Shown: positions 36,368 through 47,012, numbered from the stretch's first letter. The stretch: 64,000 nucleotides of DNA from Runella rosea (GCF_003325355.1 NZ_CP030850.1:3286001-3350000); one strand, 5' to 3'. Program-made: numbers and translations. The notes: generated from the sequence alone by a model not told the origin.

Positions 36368-37360
36368 ATGAAATATCTATTCGTCGCTGTGTTATCTTTT
36401 CTCTGTGCAGCGCAGAGCATCTCTCAGGAAACCTACGCCGAAAAATTGGGTTATCCCAAAGGCAAAAAAATCATCATTTTTCACATTGACGACGCTGGGA
36501 TGTCGTACGAAGCCAATCAGGGAACGATTCTGGCGATGGAAAAGGGCGTGGCCAACTCAACCAGCGTGATGATGCCCTGCGGCTGGGTGCCCGCCTACAT
36601 GAAATACGTGCAACAACACCCCACCACCGACGCGGGCGTTCACCTTACGTTGACGTCGGAATGGAAAGGCTACCGCTGGTTTCCGATTTCAGGGCGCGAA
36701 AAAGTCCCAGGGCTGTTGGACAAAGAAGGCGCCATGTGGTCAAACGTCGGTGACGTGGTGAAGCACGCCACTCCCGACGAAGTGGAGATCGAAATTCGCG
36801 CCCAAATTGCGCGTTTCCGCGCCTTTGGGGTAGAGCCATCACACATCGACTCCCACATGGGCACGCTGTTTGGCTCGGCGGCTTTTACCGAGCGCTACAT
36901 CAAAGTAGGAATACAGGAAAAAATCCCCGTGATGCTTCCAGGCGGTCACGCCACGTTGATTGCCAAAGAGCGCAACAGCCCCGCGCAGGAAATTCAGCAG
37001 TTTCAACAAATCGGCAAGATGCTTTGGAACGCGGGATTGCCCGTTTTGGATGATTTATTTGCCGATACATACGGTTGGAAACTCTCGCCCGAAACACCTA
37101 ATACGGAAGAAAACCTGCGAAAAATGAAAACCGAAAAGTACATTGAGTTGTTGAAAGAGGCCAAACCGGGCATTACGATGGTGATTATGCACTGCGCCGC
37201 CCCGAGCGAAAACTTCAAAGAAATCACTGATTCATGGCCTACCCGCTACGGAGACCTATACGCAATGCAGGATCCAGCACTCAAAAAATTCATCGAAAAA
37301 GAAGGCATTATCCTTACCACTTGGCGCGAAATGCGCGAACGCCGCGCCAAGGTGAAGTAA
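36368..37360 (+). CDS. ChbG/HpnK (YdjC)-family carbohydrate deacetylase, secreted
   Basis: A 330-residue protein with a signal peptide (1-19, ending QSISQ). Metal-site motifs IFHIDDAGMSYEAN (two Asp), HLTLTSEWK, HIDSHMGTLF and VIMHCAAP match YdjC-like deacetylases, which remove acetyl groups from chitooligosaccharides or hopanoid sugars. Signal peptide shows a periplasmic role. The upstream neighbour is a divergent serine hydrolase with a 102-bp gap. Confidence 0.87.
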   Translation: MKYLFVAVLSFLCAAQSISQETYAEKLGYPKGKKIIIFHIDDAGMSYEANQGTILAMEKGVANSTSVMMPCGWVPAYMKYVQQHPTTDAGVHLTLTSEWKGYRWFPISGREKVPGLLDKEGAMWSNVGDVVKHATPDEVEIEIRAQIARFRAFGVEPSHIDSHMGTLFGSAAFTERYIKVGIQEKIPVMLPGGHATLIAKERNSPAQEIQQFQQIGKMLWNAGLPVLDDLFADTYGWKLSPETPNTEENLRKMKTEKYIELLKEAKPGITMVIMHCAAPSENFKEITDSWPTRYGDLYAMQDPALKKFIEKEGIILTTWREMRERRAKVK

Positions 37361-37393
37361 AAAGGAACCGCAAAATGTTAAACTGAAGTAACC

Positions 37394-37432
37394 GTAAAAC
37401 CGCAAAAGTGAGCTATACTTTTGCGGTTTTAC
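37394..37432. terminator. Perfect 16-bp hairpin between convergent genes
   Basis: GTAAAACCGCAAAAGT (37394-37409) pairs with ACTTTTGCGGTTTTAC (37417-37432), loop GAGCTAT, in the 77-bp gap between the deacetylase stop and the FG-GAP protein stop. The symmetry and A/T-rich stem ends suit a bidirectional terminator. Confidence 0.8.
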
Positions 37433-37437
37433 ATTTA

Positions 37438-40400
37438 TTATTTAGCAGTTTTTCGGCTAAAAAAATACGTTTGAACCTTCCCGTTGTTTACCCCAAAAAT
37501 GAATTGATTCCCTACGGTTTGTACATCACGTACGTCTCCTTTCAACGCCAATCCTGATTGGTCTTGCCGCAAATATTCAAAATCTCCTTTGCCGTTTCCT
37601 TTGAATACAATACCTTGGTTTGCGTCGGTTTTTCCGATACGAATCCGGAAGTTGGATTGATTTCCTGCCAATAAAATGTCCGTTTTTCCATCCCCGTCAA
37701 AATCTGCCGTAGCAATGGCGTAGATGGGTGACGTTTGGGCCGTCAACGGCAAGGGTTTAAAGGTTAATCTTCCTTTTTCGTTCATTAATATTCCCGTTCT
37801 CAGCTCGTTGACCTTAAGTTTTACGGCACGTGCCGACCATTCTTGACCCAGCACTTCTTCGGCGGTGGCGGTTGAATAGGATTTATAGTCGATAAAATTT
37901 TTACGTAACGGTGCCAATTGCTCCAAAGCTTCATCGCGCCCCGCCAACGGATAGACTTGCCCCTGATTAAAATAGGCAATAAATGGGTCGAGGCGGCCAT
38001 TTTGGTCAAAATCGTCGTAATACAACGTCATTGGTTGCTGGTTAGTAGCTTTTAAAGCAGTGTTCAATCCCACATTTCCCACCACAAAATCAACATCCCC
38101 ATCTCCGTCCAAATCTGCGGGAGCAATCCGGCTCCAAAGCCCAACGGAAGGCACGGTAGAAAGTGTAAAATGCAAACCCTTTTTCTGATTTTCCAACACT
38201 TGAATCGGTTTCCACTCAGCCGAAACGATGAGGTCAGGGGCGTTATCTGTATTTATATCAGCCACGGCAACATCCGTAACCAACCCCAAATCCCATTTTT
38301 GGGCAATGACAAAATGACCTTTTCCATCGTTTTGTAACAGGTGACTTTCGGTCGCGTACGGGAAATTTGCGGTTTGGACTCCACCTCCCAGAAATAAATC
38401 CATATCACCGTCGCCGTCGGCATCAAAAGCTTCCACGCAGGTTTTGTTGAGCATAATTTCGGGGATTTGCCCCATCAGACTGCGACTAAATGCACCTTTG
38501 CCGTTGTTGAGATAGAGGCGGTCCTGAAGTTGGGCGTAGTTTACGTCGTATTCGCCGCTGACCACGTACAAATCCAAATCGCGGTCACCATCGGCATCAA
38601 AAAACACTGCATCGCGATCTTCAAAGGCTTTGTCGGCCTCAAAAGCGGGTTGAGTGTTTGGCGTAAAAAGGCCGCTATTTGTTTGCAGAAATAATTGTCC
38701 CGCTTGGTCGGTCGCTCCGCCCACGTATATATCTTCCAAACCATCGCCGTTTACATCGCCTTTGGCCATTCGAGGGCCGCCCGAGGAATAAAGGTACGGC
38801 AGCAGAATCTGCGCGTTGAAATCAATAGCGGGGTTTTCATGGTGGGTAAAATTCAGGACATTTGTTTCTTTGAAAATTGGTTTCTCCTTTGGTAAAAGCA
38901 GTGAGGGCTCAAAAGGCACGGCTTTATTTTCTTCCACCAAGTGTGTTTTGTTCAACGCAACTGAAGTCAGTAATTGACTCTTATTACTCGGCCAAAGTAC
39001 CCGAACAGAATCTATTTTTGGGGTTTTACCCAAACCAAAATGAAGGTCGTCGTACATGCAGGCCTGAAATCCACGCGTGGGCGTAAACTCCTGGTATTGA
39101 ACCTGTCCGTCGGCATACACGTACACTTTCGCACCTATACCAAACGCGTTTGCTCCATCGCCTTTCAGTTTGATTTTGACAAAATTCTGCGGTTGCTGTT
39201 CTTGTTGCTGATTTTTGTAAAGGCTTGTCGGCTCGTTGGTATTGCACGTAATGAGGTCAATATCACCATCTAGATCAAAATCCGCATACGCCGCCCCGCA
39301 CGCGATAATGGAATGTTCAAAACCCCATTCTTTAACCTTGTTAGCAAACTGAACCTGATTGCCTTTTGCCGTTTCATTTTTAAAAACATAGTGGTGCGTG
39401 GGCGTAGCGGGCATTTTTTGAAGGTGGTCCAACAACGATTTTCGGGATTTCTTTCCTTCTCCATTCATTTGCTCATCGGCATAATATTTCACAAAATCCA
39501 AATCAGTATAATCCCGCACAAAACCGTTGGAGACAAACAAATCTTTCAGCCCATCGTTGTCAAAATCAGCCAACAACCCCGCCCAACTCCAGTCCGTCGC
39601 CTGAACACCCGCCAATTGACCCACTTCGGCGAAGAGCGGATATTCTAGGCGGGCCTGCCCTGAGAGATGGTTCCCCTTTTCCATGTTCCGTGTTCCGTGC
39701 TCCGTCATCCCCTGGTTCATCTGCAACATATTACGCATATTCTGCCAATGAAACCCATTTTCGAGCATTGCCTGTTGCACATTCCAGTTGTCGGGCCACG
39801 ACAGTATTTTCTGACGACGGTTATCTTCGGGTAGCATATCGGTCGTAAAAATATCGGGCAACGCGTCATTGTTGACATCCGCAATATCTACGCCCATCGT
39901 TGAGTACGAAAAATGCCCCATCATCTCCTTTCCTCTTTCCGAAAACGTTCCGTCGCCGTTGTTTAAATAAGCATAATCCTCTTCTACATAGTCATTACAC
40001 ACGTACAAATCGGGTTTGTTGTCGCCGTTAAAATCACCTGTCGCAATGCCCAACCCAAACCCCAGCGCATTGCTGATGATGCCCGCTTCTTTGGTCACAT
40101 CGGTAAAATGTCCACCGTCGTTTCGATATAACCTGTCGCCTGCATCGGCGTCAAATTCCTTTTTGAGGTAGGCTGCCTCCTTGCGTTGATACCCACGCAG
40201 GTTATGATTCAGCACAAATAGATCCACATCTCCGTCGGTATCGTAATCAAAAAACAGCCCTTGGGTAGAGTACCCCGCATCCGCAATACCATAAGCTTCG
40301 GCTTGCTCCCTAAACTGGACTTCTTTTTGTGATTTATTGGTGGAACCAAGGTTAATAAACAGTTGATTTTTGCGTTTTTCAGCGGGAAAACTACCCGAAT

Positions 40401-40794
40401 AGCACACATAAATATCCAGCCAGCCATCCGCATTTACGTCGGCGAGCGTCACCCCCGTTTTCCACGAACCGGTACGCCCCGCTACACCCGCCTGCTCCGT
40501 AACATCATCAAAGTGGAGATTTCCTCGGTTGATAAACAGTTTATTAGGCACCTGATTTCCCGTCAAATATACATCGGGCAGACCATCATTATTAAAATCG
40601 CCTACGGCTACCCCGCCACCATTGTAGAAATACTCGTAGGCCAGAATATTAGCCGTTTCGGTTTCGGTCAACTGATTGGTAAACGTAATTCCTGTGTCGG
40701 AAGCGTCAAGTCGTTCAAAAAGTGTAGGATCCGATTGACAGCCACTCACAAACAGCAAGGCCACCAATCCGATTCCCCATTTATTTTTCATCAT
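37438..40794 (-). CDS. FG-GAP/VCBS repeat lipoprotein with ASPIC/UnbV region
   Basis: A 1118-residue exported lipoprotein (signal with LFVSGCQS lipobox at Cys ~18). ATG 40794 or 40791 gives the clean signal; one at 40806 adds four residues. Many Ca-binding FG-GAP repeats are visible (DFNNDGLPDVYLTGN, DVNADGWLDIYV, DFDNDGLKDLFV, DTDGDVDLFVL), two propeller blocks separated by an ASPIC/UnbV-type segment (about residues 530-600: FGIGAKVYVYADGQVQYQEFTPTRGFQ, VRVLWPSNK). Such proteins sit on the cell surface and bind polysaccharide or other ligands. A heptamer repeat (39681-39708) lies inside the coding region. Confidence 0.85.
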   Translation of the reverse strand: MMKNKWGIGLVALLFVSGCQSDPTLFERLDASDTGITFTNQLTETETANILAYEYFYNGGGVAVGDFNNDGLPDVYLTGNQVPNKLFINRGNLHFDDVTEQAGVAGRTGSWKTGVTLADVNADGWLDIYVCYSGSFPAEKRKNQLFINLGSTNKSQKEVQFREQAEAYGIADAGYSTQGLFFDYDTDGDVDLFVLNHNLRGYQRKEAAYLKKEFDADAGDRLYRNDGGHFTDVTKEAGIISNALGFGLGIATGDFNGDNKPDLYVCNDYVEEDYAYLNNGDGTFSERGKEMMGHFSYSTMGVDIADVNNDALPDIFTTDMLPEDNRRQKILSWPDNWNVQQAMLENGFHWQNMRNMLQMNQGMTEHGTRNMEKGNHLSGQARLEYPLFAEVGQLAGVQATDWSWAGLLADFDNDGLKDLFVSNGFVRDYTDLDFVKYYADEQMNGEGKKSRKSLLDHLQKMPATPTHHYVFKNETAKGNQVQFANKVKEWGFEHSIIACGAAYADFDLDGDIDLITCNTNEPTSLYKNQQQEQQPQNFVKIKLKGDGANAFGIGAKVYVYADGQVQYQEFTPTRGFQACMYDDLHFGLGKTPKIDSVRVLWPSNKSQLLTSVALNKTHLVEENKAVPFEPSLLLPKEKPIFKETNVLNFTHHENPAIDFNAQILLPYLYSSGGPRMAKGDVNGDGLEDIYVGGATDQAGQLFLQTNSGLFTPNTQPAFEADKAFEDRDAVFFDADGDRDLDLYVVSGEYDVNYAQLQDRLYLNNGKGAFSRSLMGQIPEIMLNKTCVEAFDADGDGDMDLFLGGGVQTANFPYATESHLLQNDGKGHFVIAQKWDLGLVTDVAVADINTDNAPDLIVSAEWKPIQVLENQKKGLHFTLSTVPSVGLWSRIAPADLDGDGDVDFVVGNVGLNTALKATNQQPMTLYYDDFDQNGRLDPFIAYFNQGQVYPLAGRDEALEQLAPLRKNFIDYKSYSTATAEEVLGQEWSARAVKLKVNELRTGILMNEKGRLTFKPLPLTAQTSPIYAIATADFDGDGKTDILLAGNQSNFRIRIGKTDANQGIVFKGNGKGDFEYLRQDQSGLALKGDVRDVQTVGNQFIFGVNNGKVQTYFFSRKTAK
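39681..39708 (-). repeat. Four degenerate heptamers (CCRTGTT-type) inside the FG-GAP gene
   Basis: Plus-strand units CCATGTT, CCGTGTT, CCGTGCT, CCGTCAT follow one another in the coding region for the TEHGTRNMEK stretch. A change of one unit would shift the reading frame. The same kind of array occurs at 47938-47965 and 48027-48054. Confidence 0.6.
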
Positions 40795-40961
40795 TAGGTC
40801 AATCATTTAAAGCATCAAAAATACGATACTCCGCACGATATTTTACCCGTTCTGCATTTTATCCTACCCATCTGCGCTTTCCCGAATAATCAAATATCGG
40901 CTCTCTCTGCTCGAAACTCGAAAGAAGCGTTTATTTTTGCCCAAAATCTACCGCTTTTCTG

Positions 40962-41942
40962 ATGCGTCTTGCCTTTACCATTTGTACATTCAGTCACTTA
41001 GCACAAGCCAAAACCATGGCCGACAGCCTTGTGAGGCATAATCCCGAGTATCAGGTTGTGATTGGGCTTTTTGATAAAATTAACCATCGGGACGTTTCTT
41101 CGGTTGCGAACTACCATCTTGTTGAAATTAATAAGGAACAGATACCTGACTTTGAATCGCTTTTTGACCGCTATACCCCTTTTGAATTGAGTTGTTTGGC
41201 CAAGCCTTATCTGGCCAGTTGGTTGCTAAATAAATATCCTGCAGTCCAAAAACTGCTTTATTTCGATTCTGACATTCTCTTTTTCGACAGTCTGAACGCC
41301 ATCGAAGATGATTTAGAAAACCACAGCATCGTCATTACGCCCCACGTTACAACGCCCATTACCACGGAAGGCCTACCCCGCTTACGTAGTTTTCTCAACG
41401 CTGGGCTCTACAATGGCGGCTTCTTTGCCCTGCGCCGCAGCGAAGAATCCTTGCACTTTCTGAATTGGTGGCAAGACCGCGTTTGGCACGAAGGCTACCA
41501 TGATTTTGCCGAAGGGATGTTTGTGGATCAACTGTGGCTCAACTACGTGCCGCTGTTTTATCCAGCAGCCCTGATCAGCAAAAACCTCGGCTACAATGTG
41601 GCCTACTGGAACATGCACGAGCGAAAAATAACGCATGAAAAAGGCCGTTTTTGGGTAAATAATACGTCTCCATTGCTGTTTTTTCATTTCAGCGGGTATC
41701 ATCTCTCCTACCCCGACGATATATCGGTGCATCAGAATAGATATACTTTTGCCAACCGTCCCGACGTAAAACCATTGTATGACGTATATAAACAGGCATT
41801 AATTGATAACCGAGATGCTGATTTTCGTTCTTTGCCCAATGCCTATCACAATCCTTCCTACTTTTATCAAAAAAACAAAGCCCTCAAACGCCTAATCGTT
41901 GCGGGATGCCGAAGTTTACTTCGATTATTAAATGCATCCTAA
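40962..41942 (+). CDS. Glycosyltransferase-like protein (nucleotide-diphospho-sugar fold)
   Basis: A 326-residue protein with N-terminal Rossmann-like start FTICTFSHLAQAKTMADSL and a DxD metal motif in LLYFDSDILFF (about residues 105-115). The segment FLNAGLYNGGFFALRRSEES resembles GT8-type transferases. It probably adds a sugar in surface glycan or LPS synthesis; donor and acceptor are unknown. A TATTTTTG (40932-40939) upstream resembles a -7 element. The next gene, a GT2 enzyme, follows after 45 bp. Confidence 0.8.
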   Translation: MRLAFTICTFSHLAQAKTMADSLVRHNPEYQVVIGLFDKINHRDVSSVANYHLVEINKEQIPDFESLFDRYTPFELSCLAKPYLASWLLNKYPAVQKLLYFDSDILFFDSLNAIEDDLENHSIVITPHVTTPITTEGLPRLRSFLNAGLYNGGFFALRRSEESLHFLNWWQDRVWHEGYHDFAEGMFVDQLWLNYVPLFYPAALISKNLGYNVAYWNMHERKITHEKGRFWVNNTSPLLFFHFSGYHLSYPDDISVHQNRYTFANRPDVKPLYDVYKQALIDNRDADFRSLPNAYHNPSYFYQKNKALKRLIVAGCRSLLRLLNAS

Positions 41943-41987
41943 TCATTTCATTTTCAGTACATTTATCAAATAACTATTTCCTTTAGT

Positions 41988-43004
41988 ATGTCTACCAATA
42001 AATCACTGATTTCCGTCGCCTTGTGTACTTACAATGGAGAGCGGTTTTTATGGGAACAATTGGAGAGCTTAGCCCGTCAAACACAACTGCCTGATGAACT
42101 AGTAGTTTGTGACGACTGCTCTACGGACCATACGGTAGATTTAGTGCACAAATTCGCGCTGACTGCCCCTTTCAAAGTGCGTGTTTTTGTGAATGAACAA
42201 CAAGTAGGTGTCACCAAAAATTTTGAAAAAGCATTGATTCAATGCACGGGAGACATCTTGTTTCTATGCGACCAAGATGATGTTTGGCACCCCGAGAAGG
42301 TTACGCGTATGGCGGCATTTCTGACGCAAAATCCGTCCTTAAATGTCGTATTTTCAGACGCTCTTTTAATCAATGAACAAGGAGAACCCTTTCAGACTAC
42401 GTTTTGGGATGTTGTACGGCTGCAACCACTCCAACTGCAACAATGGCGAGAAGGAGAAAGCATTAGGGTTATGCTCATCGGCAACCGCGTTGCAGGCTGT
42501 ACCATGGCCCTCCGCAAATCATTTCTGAATCAACTGCTTCCTTTTCCCCTCGATATTCCTGATTTTCTGCACGATACATGGATTGCTTTTGTGGCGTCGG
42601 TTTTGGAACAAATCCAATTCATCCCCGAACCTCTCGTGAATTACCGACAACATGCCGCCCAGCAAGTGGGCACCCGACCGAAAAATTTAGCCCCCCTGAG
42701 CCTAACACAGCGGTTGGCAAGGCCGCATCAGCAAAAATTGATTCCGTACCAACAACGGCAGCGCGAATTGCAGACCCTGTATAACCACTTACAGCGCGTC
42801 GTCCCGAAAGGAAACAAAAACTTGAAAATAGTGGAAGAAAAACTTCATTTTTTGACCGTACGGGCCAATCTTTCTGGCAACAGGGTACTGCGCATTATAC
42901 CCGTTTTTAAGGAATGGATCAGAGGAAGCTACCACTATTTTGCCGATCAGGATACTACACCAAGGGGTATTTTTATGACGGCCCTCGGGGATGTCTTAGA
43001 ATAA
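41988..43004 (+). CDS. Glycosyltransferase family 2
   Basis: A 338-residue GT-A enzyme. The N-terminus SVALCTYNGERFLWEQLESLARQTQLPDELVVCDDCSTDHT carries the GT2 start and UDP-sugar Asp residues; DQDDVWHPEKV is the DxD-like region. Rhamnosyl- or other surface-glycan transferases have this form. It follows the GT8-like gene by 45 bp and is convergent with the GT9/DUF5672 pair, so the four genes form a small glycan cluster. Confidence 0.93.
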   Translation: MSTNKSLISVALCTYNGERFLWEQLESLARQTQLPDELVVCDDCSTDHTVDLVHKFALTAPFKVRVFVNEQQVGVTKNFEKALIQCTGDILFLCDQDDVWHPEKVTRMAAFLTQNPSLNVVFSDALLINEQGEPFQTTFWDVVRLQPLQLQQWREGESIRVMLIGNRVAGCTMALRKSFLNQLLPFPLDIPDFLHDTWIAFVASVLEQIQFIPEPLVNYRQHAAQQVGTRPKNLAPLSLTQRLARPHQQKLIPYQQRQRELQTLYNHLQRVVPKGNKNLKIVEEKLHFLTVRANLSGNRVLRIIPVFKEWIRGSYHYFADQDTTPRGIFMTALGDVLE

Positions 43005-43025
43005 AACAGCTCCGTTTTGGCGTGG

Positions 43026-44225
43026 TTACAACACTTTGTTTTCGGTGGTAATTTTCGACACAATCAATTGCCGCACTTCAAGGGTTTCGATTTTTTCACG
43101 GTAATGTACCGTGACGTTTCGACGTACATAAGCTGCATTCTTACTTAGAAAATGCGTATGAAAAAGCAATACGGGATAATTAGCAATAGGAAAGAAAGGC
43201 AGTCCTGAAGCTTTATAAATGGTAATTGTTTCACAAAAAATGCAGCACAGATGTTCGGGAAAAGAGTCCAAAGTAAGTGCATACTCCGCTTTTGTGGATA
43301 AAAAAGCCAACTCCTGAATGGATAATTTTTTTGAAGCATCAATGATTTTTTCTAAAAATTGAGACGCCGTTGCCCGACCAATCCCCTTCACAATTTGCGC
43401 CGACAGGTCGGTTTGTCCACACAGAACCACAGAATAATCCGACTTTTCAAGCACTTCTTTCAAGACATTCACCCAAAATGAATTCGGCATTTGGCGGTGA
43501 GGCTCTCCCGTTTCGGGAAACAACAAGATGTAGGGTTTATTAATCGTCAAAGGCAATTTTGATTGAATCTGCTCCCACGTGATTGACGCATCAATGGTAA
43601 AATAAGGCACCACCTCTTCCAGCCTTGTATCAATTCCCATTTCTTTTAGCAGAGCCTCGTATGCCTCAAAATGGTGATAGTTGCCATCTTTCTGCGGGAT
43701 TTCCAACTCAACATCCAAAAAACCACCCATACCACGCCGATTAAAACCCACTGCTTTTTTGACATTCGTAAAAGGCAACACAAAGTGAGACACCCCGTAA
43801 GAGGTACGAACATCTAAATAAAAATCGTAGTGCTCATTTCGTAAAATAGGTAGCGCTTGCTGAAATGTTTGGTAATGCCGTTTGAGTTTTTGCCAAATGC
43901 CAATCTTGCTTCGATTACTTAAATAATGATCAATAACCAGCGTATGACGAACGTAAGGATTGTGTTCATTGACTGCTTTGCACCAACTCGGCGAGATTAT
44001 ATCAATGATTGCCTCGGGATATTTTTGGCGAATAATGGGAAACAAATACGAAACCGTCAGGGCGTCGCCCATGTGGCCTAATGAAGCAATAAGCACTTTG
44101 GGAGCGGCAGAAAACGGCTCTTTTTCCCGCTTACGATAAAACCACCGCACGTAGATATCAATGAAGAAATCCAGAATGCGTAGTGGAATGGTCTCGCGAG
44201 GGGTACCGCTGTAATGCCGCTTCAT
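43026..44225 (-). CDS. Glycosyltransferase family 9 (heptosyltransferase-like)
   Basis: A 399-residue protein with the GT9/heptosyltransferase layout: KVLIASLGHMGDALTVSYLFPIIRQKYP near the start (after ~35 residues of a basic N-terminus), an alpha/beta middle, and LLFPETGEPHRQMPNSFWVNVL plus VVLCGQTDL in the C-terminal domain. It would transfer heptose or a related sugar in LPS core synthesis. Stop and start of this gene and the DUF5672 gene upstream are 3 bp apart, so they are cotranscribed. Confidence 0.87.
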   Translation of the reverse strand: MKRHYSGTPRETIPLRILDFFIDIYVRWFYRKREKEPFSAAPKVLIASLGHMGDALTVSYLFPIIRQKYPEAIIDIISPSWCKAVNEHNPYVRHTLVIDHYLSNRSKIGIWQKLKRHYQTFQQALPILRNEHYDFYLDVRTSYGVSHFVLPFTNVKKAVGFNRRGMGGFLDVELEIPQKDGNYHHFEAYEALLKEMGIDTRLEEVVPYFTIDASITWEQIQSKLPLTINKPYILLFPETGEPHRQMPNSFWVNVLKEVLEKSDYSVVLCGQTDLSAQIVKGIGRATASQFLEKIIDASKKLSIQELAFLSTKAEYALTLDSFPEHLCCIFCETITIYKASGLPFFPIANYPVLLFHTHFLSKNAAYVRRNVTVHYREKIETLEVRQLIVSKITTENKVL

Positions 44226-44228
44226 GCG

Positions 44229-45041
44229 TTATAGTTTATGTCCAAACTTTTCAAAATGGGGTTTCCAAAAGTCTAATTCGTGAATATCCCATGCATGGCA
44301 TCCAAACGGGAGTTTATTCCCATTTAAAATGAAGGCTTTGGAAGGCAAATCTTCCACCGAAAAACGAAGCGCCTTGCGCCAATGGGGTAAACGGACTTGT
44401 CGAAAATACCGATTCATTTCAATGCAAAAGAAAACGTCTTCGTTGTAAAATGACCCTTTCTTTGCCAAATACTCTTCAATTTTAGGGCGATTGTTGCGCA
44501 CAATGTCCAGCATTTTTTGGACTTTTCGCAACGAAAACCCGCCATTGCCAACCGTAAATTTTATTGTTACATCCAGCGGTTGATTATTACGTTGCTTGTC
44601 GCGCAAATCAAACCAAATCGCCAGTTGTTTTTTGAGACCAAAAATAATGCGGTCGGTCACAGAACTAAAATCACGCTCGATTCGCCAGGGCGCTCCGATG
44701 TAATCATATCCTTGTTGACACCATTCCAAAAGCTCGTCGCGAAACACAAAGGCATCCAATTGGTAAATCAGGATGTATTCGGAGTCGCTGAAACGTTCAT
44801 AAAACTCCGCCGAAAGCATTAATCGATTGTACGTCTGAACGCTCTTAAAGTAATCGTCATCAAAGTTTTCTACTTTCAGTTGCGGATATTCCCCTAATAC
44901 ATACGAAATATCCAACGAAAAGGGTTTTATGATAACAATGGGATGTTCTTTTAGTACCTGTAGTCCCTGCGTAAACGAGATTTTTTCGTGCAAACTGAAA
45001 ACAGACTTGTACAAGGGAATTACAACGGTAACAGGCTTCAT
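44229..45041 (-). CDS. DUF5672 family protein, probable glycosyltransferase
   Basis: A 270-residue protein of the DUF5672 type: VTVVIPLYK at the N-terminus, YILIYQLDAFVFRDEL (a DxD-like segment), YDYIGAPWRIER, TVGNGGFSLRKVQKML and NEDVFFCIEMN followed by FGCHAWDI. Related proteins look like glycosyltransferases although activity is not established. It leads the minus-strand pair with the GT9 gene and is divergent from atpA with a 384-bp gap. Confidence 0.83.
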   Translation of the reverse strand: MKPVTVVIPLYKSVFSLHEKISFTQGLQVLKEHPIVIIKPFSLDISYVLGEYPQLKVENFDDDYFKSVQTYNRLMLSAEFYERFSDSEYILIYQLDAFVFRDELLEWCQQGYDYIGAPWRIERDFSSVTDRIIFGLKKQLAIWFDLRDKQRNNQPLDVTIKFTVGNGGFSLRKVQKMLDIVRNNRPKIEEYLAKKGSFYNEDVFFCIEMNRYFRQVRLPHWRKALRFSVEDLPSKAFILNGNKLPFGCHAWDIHELDFWKPHFEKFGHKL

Positions 45042-45425
45042 ACCACCTTATTTTGTCTAAAAAAAAATTTAAGGAGGCAAAAGTAAGCTAAAGGTAAAAC
45101 AAAAACCCATTCTAAAATAAAATTTTACCGATACATCGATTGGTTTTGCATCAATTAGCACAACAATCGGTTGGTCGATATGTTTGTAATCTTCACCTAA
45201 TAAAACCCCTATTTGAGGCATTTGGGGCATCTACCGGGACTTTAGCAAAAAATTGTATATTTTTTATAAAGACCGATGCTAACAAAGCAAATTTATCACT
45301 AATTTTGCGGCAAATTTAAACGTAGTTGTAAGCGAAAGACGGAGGTTATTCCATTTTAAATACCCAAAGACCCGCCACAATTCACGAATCGATTATTAAT
45401 ACTAAACAATAAACACAAACATACT
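45042..45425. other. 384-bp divergent intergenic region upstream of atpA
   Basis: No gene was seen here. The stretch is AT-rich and must hold the promoters of the DUF5672 gene (minus) and atpA (plus). TAATTTTG (45300-45307) and TATGTTTG (45179-45186) resemble plus-strand -7 elements but neither has a convincing TTG element at 19-21 bp. The last 60 bp before atpA are A-rich, as is common for leaders here. Confidence 0.5.
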
Positions 45426-47003
45426 ATGGTAGCTGTAAGACCGGATGAGGTTTCGGCGATACTTCGGGAGCAATTGGCCGGTGCAAAAACCGACGCCCAA
45501 CTCGAAGAAGTAGGTACGGTACTGCAAGTGGGCGACGGGGTAGCTCGTATCTATGGCCTAACAAAAGTACAAGCGGGTGAATTGCTCGTATTTGAAAATG
45601 GCCTAAAAGCCCTTGCTCTCAACTTGGAAGAAGACAACGTTGGAGCCGTATTGCTCGGTGAGTCAAACGAAATCAAAGAAGGCGATACCGTAAAACGTAC
45701 TGGCGAAATCGCATCCGTTAAAGTAGGAGACGGTATCGTAGGACGTGTAGTAAATACATTGGCCGAACCTATCGACGGGATGGGGCCTATCCAAGGTGAA
45801 ACCTTTGAAATGCCCGTAGAGCGCAAAGCACCGGGGGTAATTTACCGCCAGCCAGTGACTGAGCCGCTTCAAACGGGTATCAAAGCCATCGACGCCATGA
45901 TTCCAATCGGTCGTGGTCAACGCGAGTTGGTGATTGGTGACCGTCAAACGGGTAAAACAGCCGTTTGTATCGATACCATCATCAACCAAAAAGAATTTTA
46001 CGACAAAGGCGAGCCAGTCTATTGTATCTACGTAGCCTGCGGTCAGAAAGCCTCTACCGTTAAGCAAGTAGAAGCTACCCTCCGTCGATACGGCGCCATG
46101 GATTATACGGTCATCGTAGCAGCCTCTGCCTCTGACCCTTCACCCATGCAGTTCTTTGCTCCGTTTACGGGTGCGGCCATTGGTGAGTACTTCCGCGATA
46201 CGGGCCGTCCTGCGTTGGTGGTATATGATGACTTGTCAAAACAAGCCGTTGCTTACCGTGAAGTATCCCTGTTGCTTCGTCGTCCTCCGGGCCGTGAAGC
46301 TTATCCCGGTGACGTTTTCTATCTCCACAGCCGCTTGCTAGAGCGTGCCGCCAAGATTACGACTTCAGATGAAATCGCTAAAACCATGAACGATTTACCT
46401 GCTTCGTTGAAAGACAAAGTGAAAGGTGGAGGTTCATTGACGGCCCTTCCGATCATCGAAACACAGGCGGGTGACGTTTCGGCCTATATTCCTACCAACG
46501 TAATCTCTATTACGGATGGACAAATCTTCTTGGAATCCAACCTGTTTAACTCAGGTATCCGCCCAGCCATCAACGTAGGTATCTCGGTATCTCGCGTAGG
46601 GGGTAATGCGCAAATCAAATCCATGAAGAAAGTGGCGGGTACGCTTAAGTTGGACCAAGCCCAGTTCCGTGAATTGGAAGCATTTGCTAAGTTTGGTTCT
46701 GATTTGGATGCCTCTACCAAGCTGACGATTGAGCGCGGTCGTCGTAACCAAGAAATCCTCAAACAAGGTCAATTCTCTCCCGTAAGCGTTGGCGACCAAG
46801 TAGCCATCATTTACGCTTCTATCAACGGTGTGCTCGACAAAGTGCCCGTATCAAGAGTAAGAGAGTTTGACACGGAGTTTATCAATTTATTGAAAGCCGT
46901 TCATCCAGAAGTACTTCCAAGTTTGGCTGCTGGTAAATTGGATGACTCTGTCACCGATATCATTAAGAAAGTTGGTCGCGAATTAGCCGCCAAATACGCA
47001 TAA
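45426..47003 (+). CDS. atpA: F0F1 ATP synthase subunit alpha
   Basis: A 525-residue alpha subunit. P-loop GDRQTGKT (about residues 171-178), [18 protein letters not shown] and the ATP-synthase signature region with [15 protein letters not shown] are all present; the N-terminus [14 protein letters not shown] is typical. It forms the catalytic hexamer with beta, partly by non-catalytic nucleotide sites. In most Bacteroidota atpH precedes atpA and atpG follows. Here no atpH is upstream, and an unrelated methyltransferase lies between atpA and atpG. Confidence 0.97.
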   Translation: MVAVRPDEVSAILREQLAGAKTDAQLEEVGTVLQVGDGVARIYGLTKVQAGELLVFENGLKALALNLEEDNVGAVLLGESNEIKEGDTVKRTGEIASVKVGDGIVGRVVNTLAEPIDGMGPIQGETFEMPVERKAPGVIYRQPVTEPLQTGIKAIDAMIPIGRGQRELVIGDRQTGKTAVCIDTIINQKEFYDKGEPVYCIYVACGQKASTVKQVEATLRRYGAMDYTVIVAASASDPSPMQFFAPFTGAAIGEYFRDTGRPALVVYDDLSKQAVAYREVSLLLRRPPGREAYPGDVFYLHSRLLERAAKITTSDEIAKTMNDLPASLKDKVKGGGSLTALPIIETQAGDVSAYIPTNVISITDGQIFLESNLFNSGIRPAINVGISVSRVGGNAQIKSMKKVAGTLKLDQAQFRELEAFAKFGSDLDASTKLTIERGRRNQEILKQGQFSPVSVGDQVAIIYASINGVLDKVPVSRVREFDTEFINLLKAVHPEVLPSLAAGKLDDSVTDIIKKVGRELAAKYA

Positions 47004-47012
47004 TTGAGCTAA

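Noticed and set aside
45042-45425. Search for tRNA, rRNA or CRISPR in the larger gaps
   Set aside because: No T-loop-like tRNA ends, no spaced direct repeats and no rRNA-like sequence were seen in this or other gaps.
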